From UBA3263 sp964586765 (GTDB lineage Bacteria; Bacteroidota; Bacteroidia; Bacteroidales; Muribaculaceae): 24,095 nucleotides of DNA. The stretch covers positions 1 through 24,095 of the forward strand of contig CAZPHN010000036.1 of NCBI GenBank assembly GCA_964586765.1, read 5' to 3'. A program made the position numbers and the translations under genes. This document shows, piece by piece, positions 23,707 to 24,095 of this stretch. How positions within the stretch are numbered: the first letter of the stretch is position 1; every line of letters begins with the position of its first letter. Below the pieces are notes generated by a model, which saw only the letters and a list, made by a program, of their open reading frames with translations, did no database searches and had not been told where the DNA came from.

Positions 23707-24095
23707 TTATTTGAGCCACTTGTCGAGCCAGCGGAAGAATACACGCTGCCAGAGGATGGCGTTCTGCGGTTTGAGAATCCAGTGGTTCTCATCGGGGAAG
23801 ATAAGCATTTCGGCGGGAACTCCGCGGAGTTTAGCGGCGTTGAATGCCATTTCGCCCTGTGAGGAGAGGATGCGGTAGTCAAGCTCACCGTGGGTAATCA
23901 GGATCGGTGCGGTCCACTGGTCGACGAACTTGTGGGGCGATGTGGCGAAAGTTGCCTGAGCGATGGGGTTGCTCTTGTTCCAGTATGCGCCATAGTCGGG
24001 ATTATCCTTGGTGTCGGCAGGGGCGTTGACTGCGCCGCCGCCCATATCCCAGTTGGCAAACCACATTTCTTCGGTTTCGAGATACTGAGCCTCGA
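23707..24095 (-). CDS. S9 family serine peptidase, C-terminal part (partial)
   Basis: The C-terminal ~129 residues of a prolyl-oligopeptidase-type alpha/beta hydrolase; the frame stays open to the right edge, so the N-terminal beta-propeller and the catalytic serine lie outside. Visible features are the catalytic Asp in ILITHGELDYRI and the catalytic His in FPDENHWILKPQN, both in the spacing typical of the S9B/S9C (DPP-IV/acylaminoacyl-peptidase) groups. The segment EEMWFANWDMGG is also family-like. The ATG at 24066 is internal, not a start. Confidence 0.92.
   Translation of the reverse strand, partial: EAQYLETEEMWFANWDMGGGAVNAPADTKDNPDYGAYWNKSNPIAQATFATSPHKFVDQWTAPILITHGELDYRILSSQGEMAFNAAKLRGVPAEMLIFPDENHWILKPQNAILWQRVFFRWLDKWLK

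Overview
The window looks like a chromosomal segment from an order Bacteroidales bacterium, most likely a Muribaculaceae/Bacteroidaceae-like gut commensal. Supporting signs are promoters of the Bacteroidetes type (-7 TAnnTTTG with a TTG/TTTG about 19-20 nt upstream), no strong Shine-Dalgarno sequences, a DUF3098 gene beside ftsX, TonB-plug/OMP_b-brl_3-type outer-membrane proteins and a BspA-like surface protein. No rRNA, tRNA, CRISPR array, insertion sequence or integrase was seen.

Layout. 1-2011 (minus) is the N-terminal half of dnaE, cut by the left edge. It diverges from a BspA-like leucine-rich-repeat protein (2141-3259) followed by a beta-carbonic anhydrase (3280-3819). 3908-7922 (minus) is a compact, lower-GC accessory operon, read in the order precursor-like 8-cysteine peptide, perfect 15-bp hairpin, C39-like/VKOR/thioredoxin fusion, LanC-like protein, GT4 glycosyltransferase. 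A 988-aa outer-membrane beta-barrel protein (8082-11048) diverges from it. 11121-15556 (plus) is a housekeeping run: ftsX, DUF3098, uppP, truB, queA, frr. It converges on a second envelope/housekeeping operon read leftwards from 20148: divIC/ftsB-like, a small membrane protein, coaX, an outer-membrane protein, lptC and a CNNM/CorC-type protein. The two runs share a hairpin terminator at 15583-15616. 20264-23047 (minus) is a second outer-membrane protein of the same family as the first. 23048-23706 has no intact gene but holds a possible gene relic and a cluster of palindromic repeats. The right edge cuts the C-terminal part of an S9 family serine peptidase.

The most interesting system is the 3.9-8.1 kb cluster, which resembles a GG-Bacteroidales-type natural-product (RiPP) locus. 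The 159-aa substrate candidate has a short basic leader, a run of seven Gly-x-x triplets and eight cysteines arranged as what looks like an internally duplicated four-cysteine module. Its operon encodes a complete-looking disulfide-forming machine (VKOR plus thioredoxin CxxC) fused to a catalytically dead C39-like domain, a short LanC-like protein without the zinc-binding motifs, and a glycosyltransferase. My inference is an exported, disulfide-stapled and perhaps glycosylated peptide rather than a lanthipeptide; no exporter, radical SAM enzyme or LanB/LanM dehydratase is in the window.

Other signals are a nearly identical promoter module in front of ftsX and divIC, very short or absent 5' leaders for dnaE and ftsX, and matched promoter geometry in front of the two outer-membrane paralogues. 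All family assignments come from reading motifs, without a database search.
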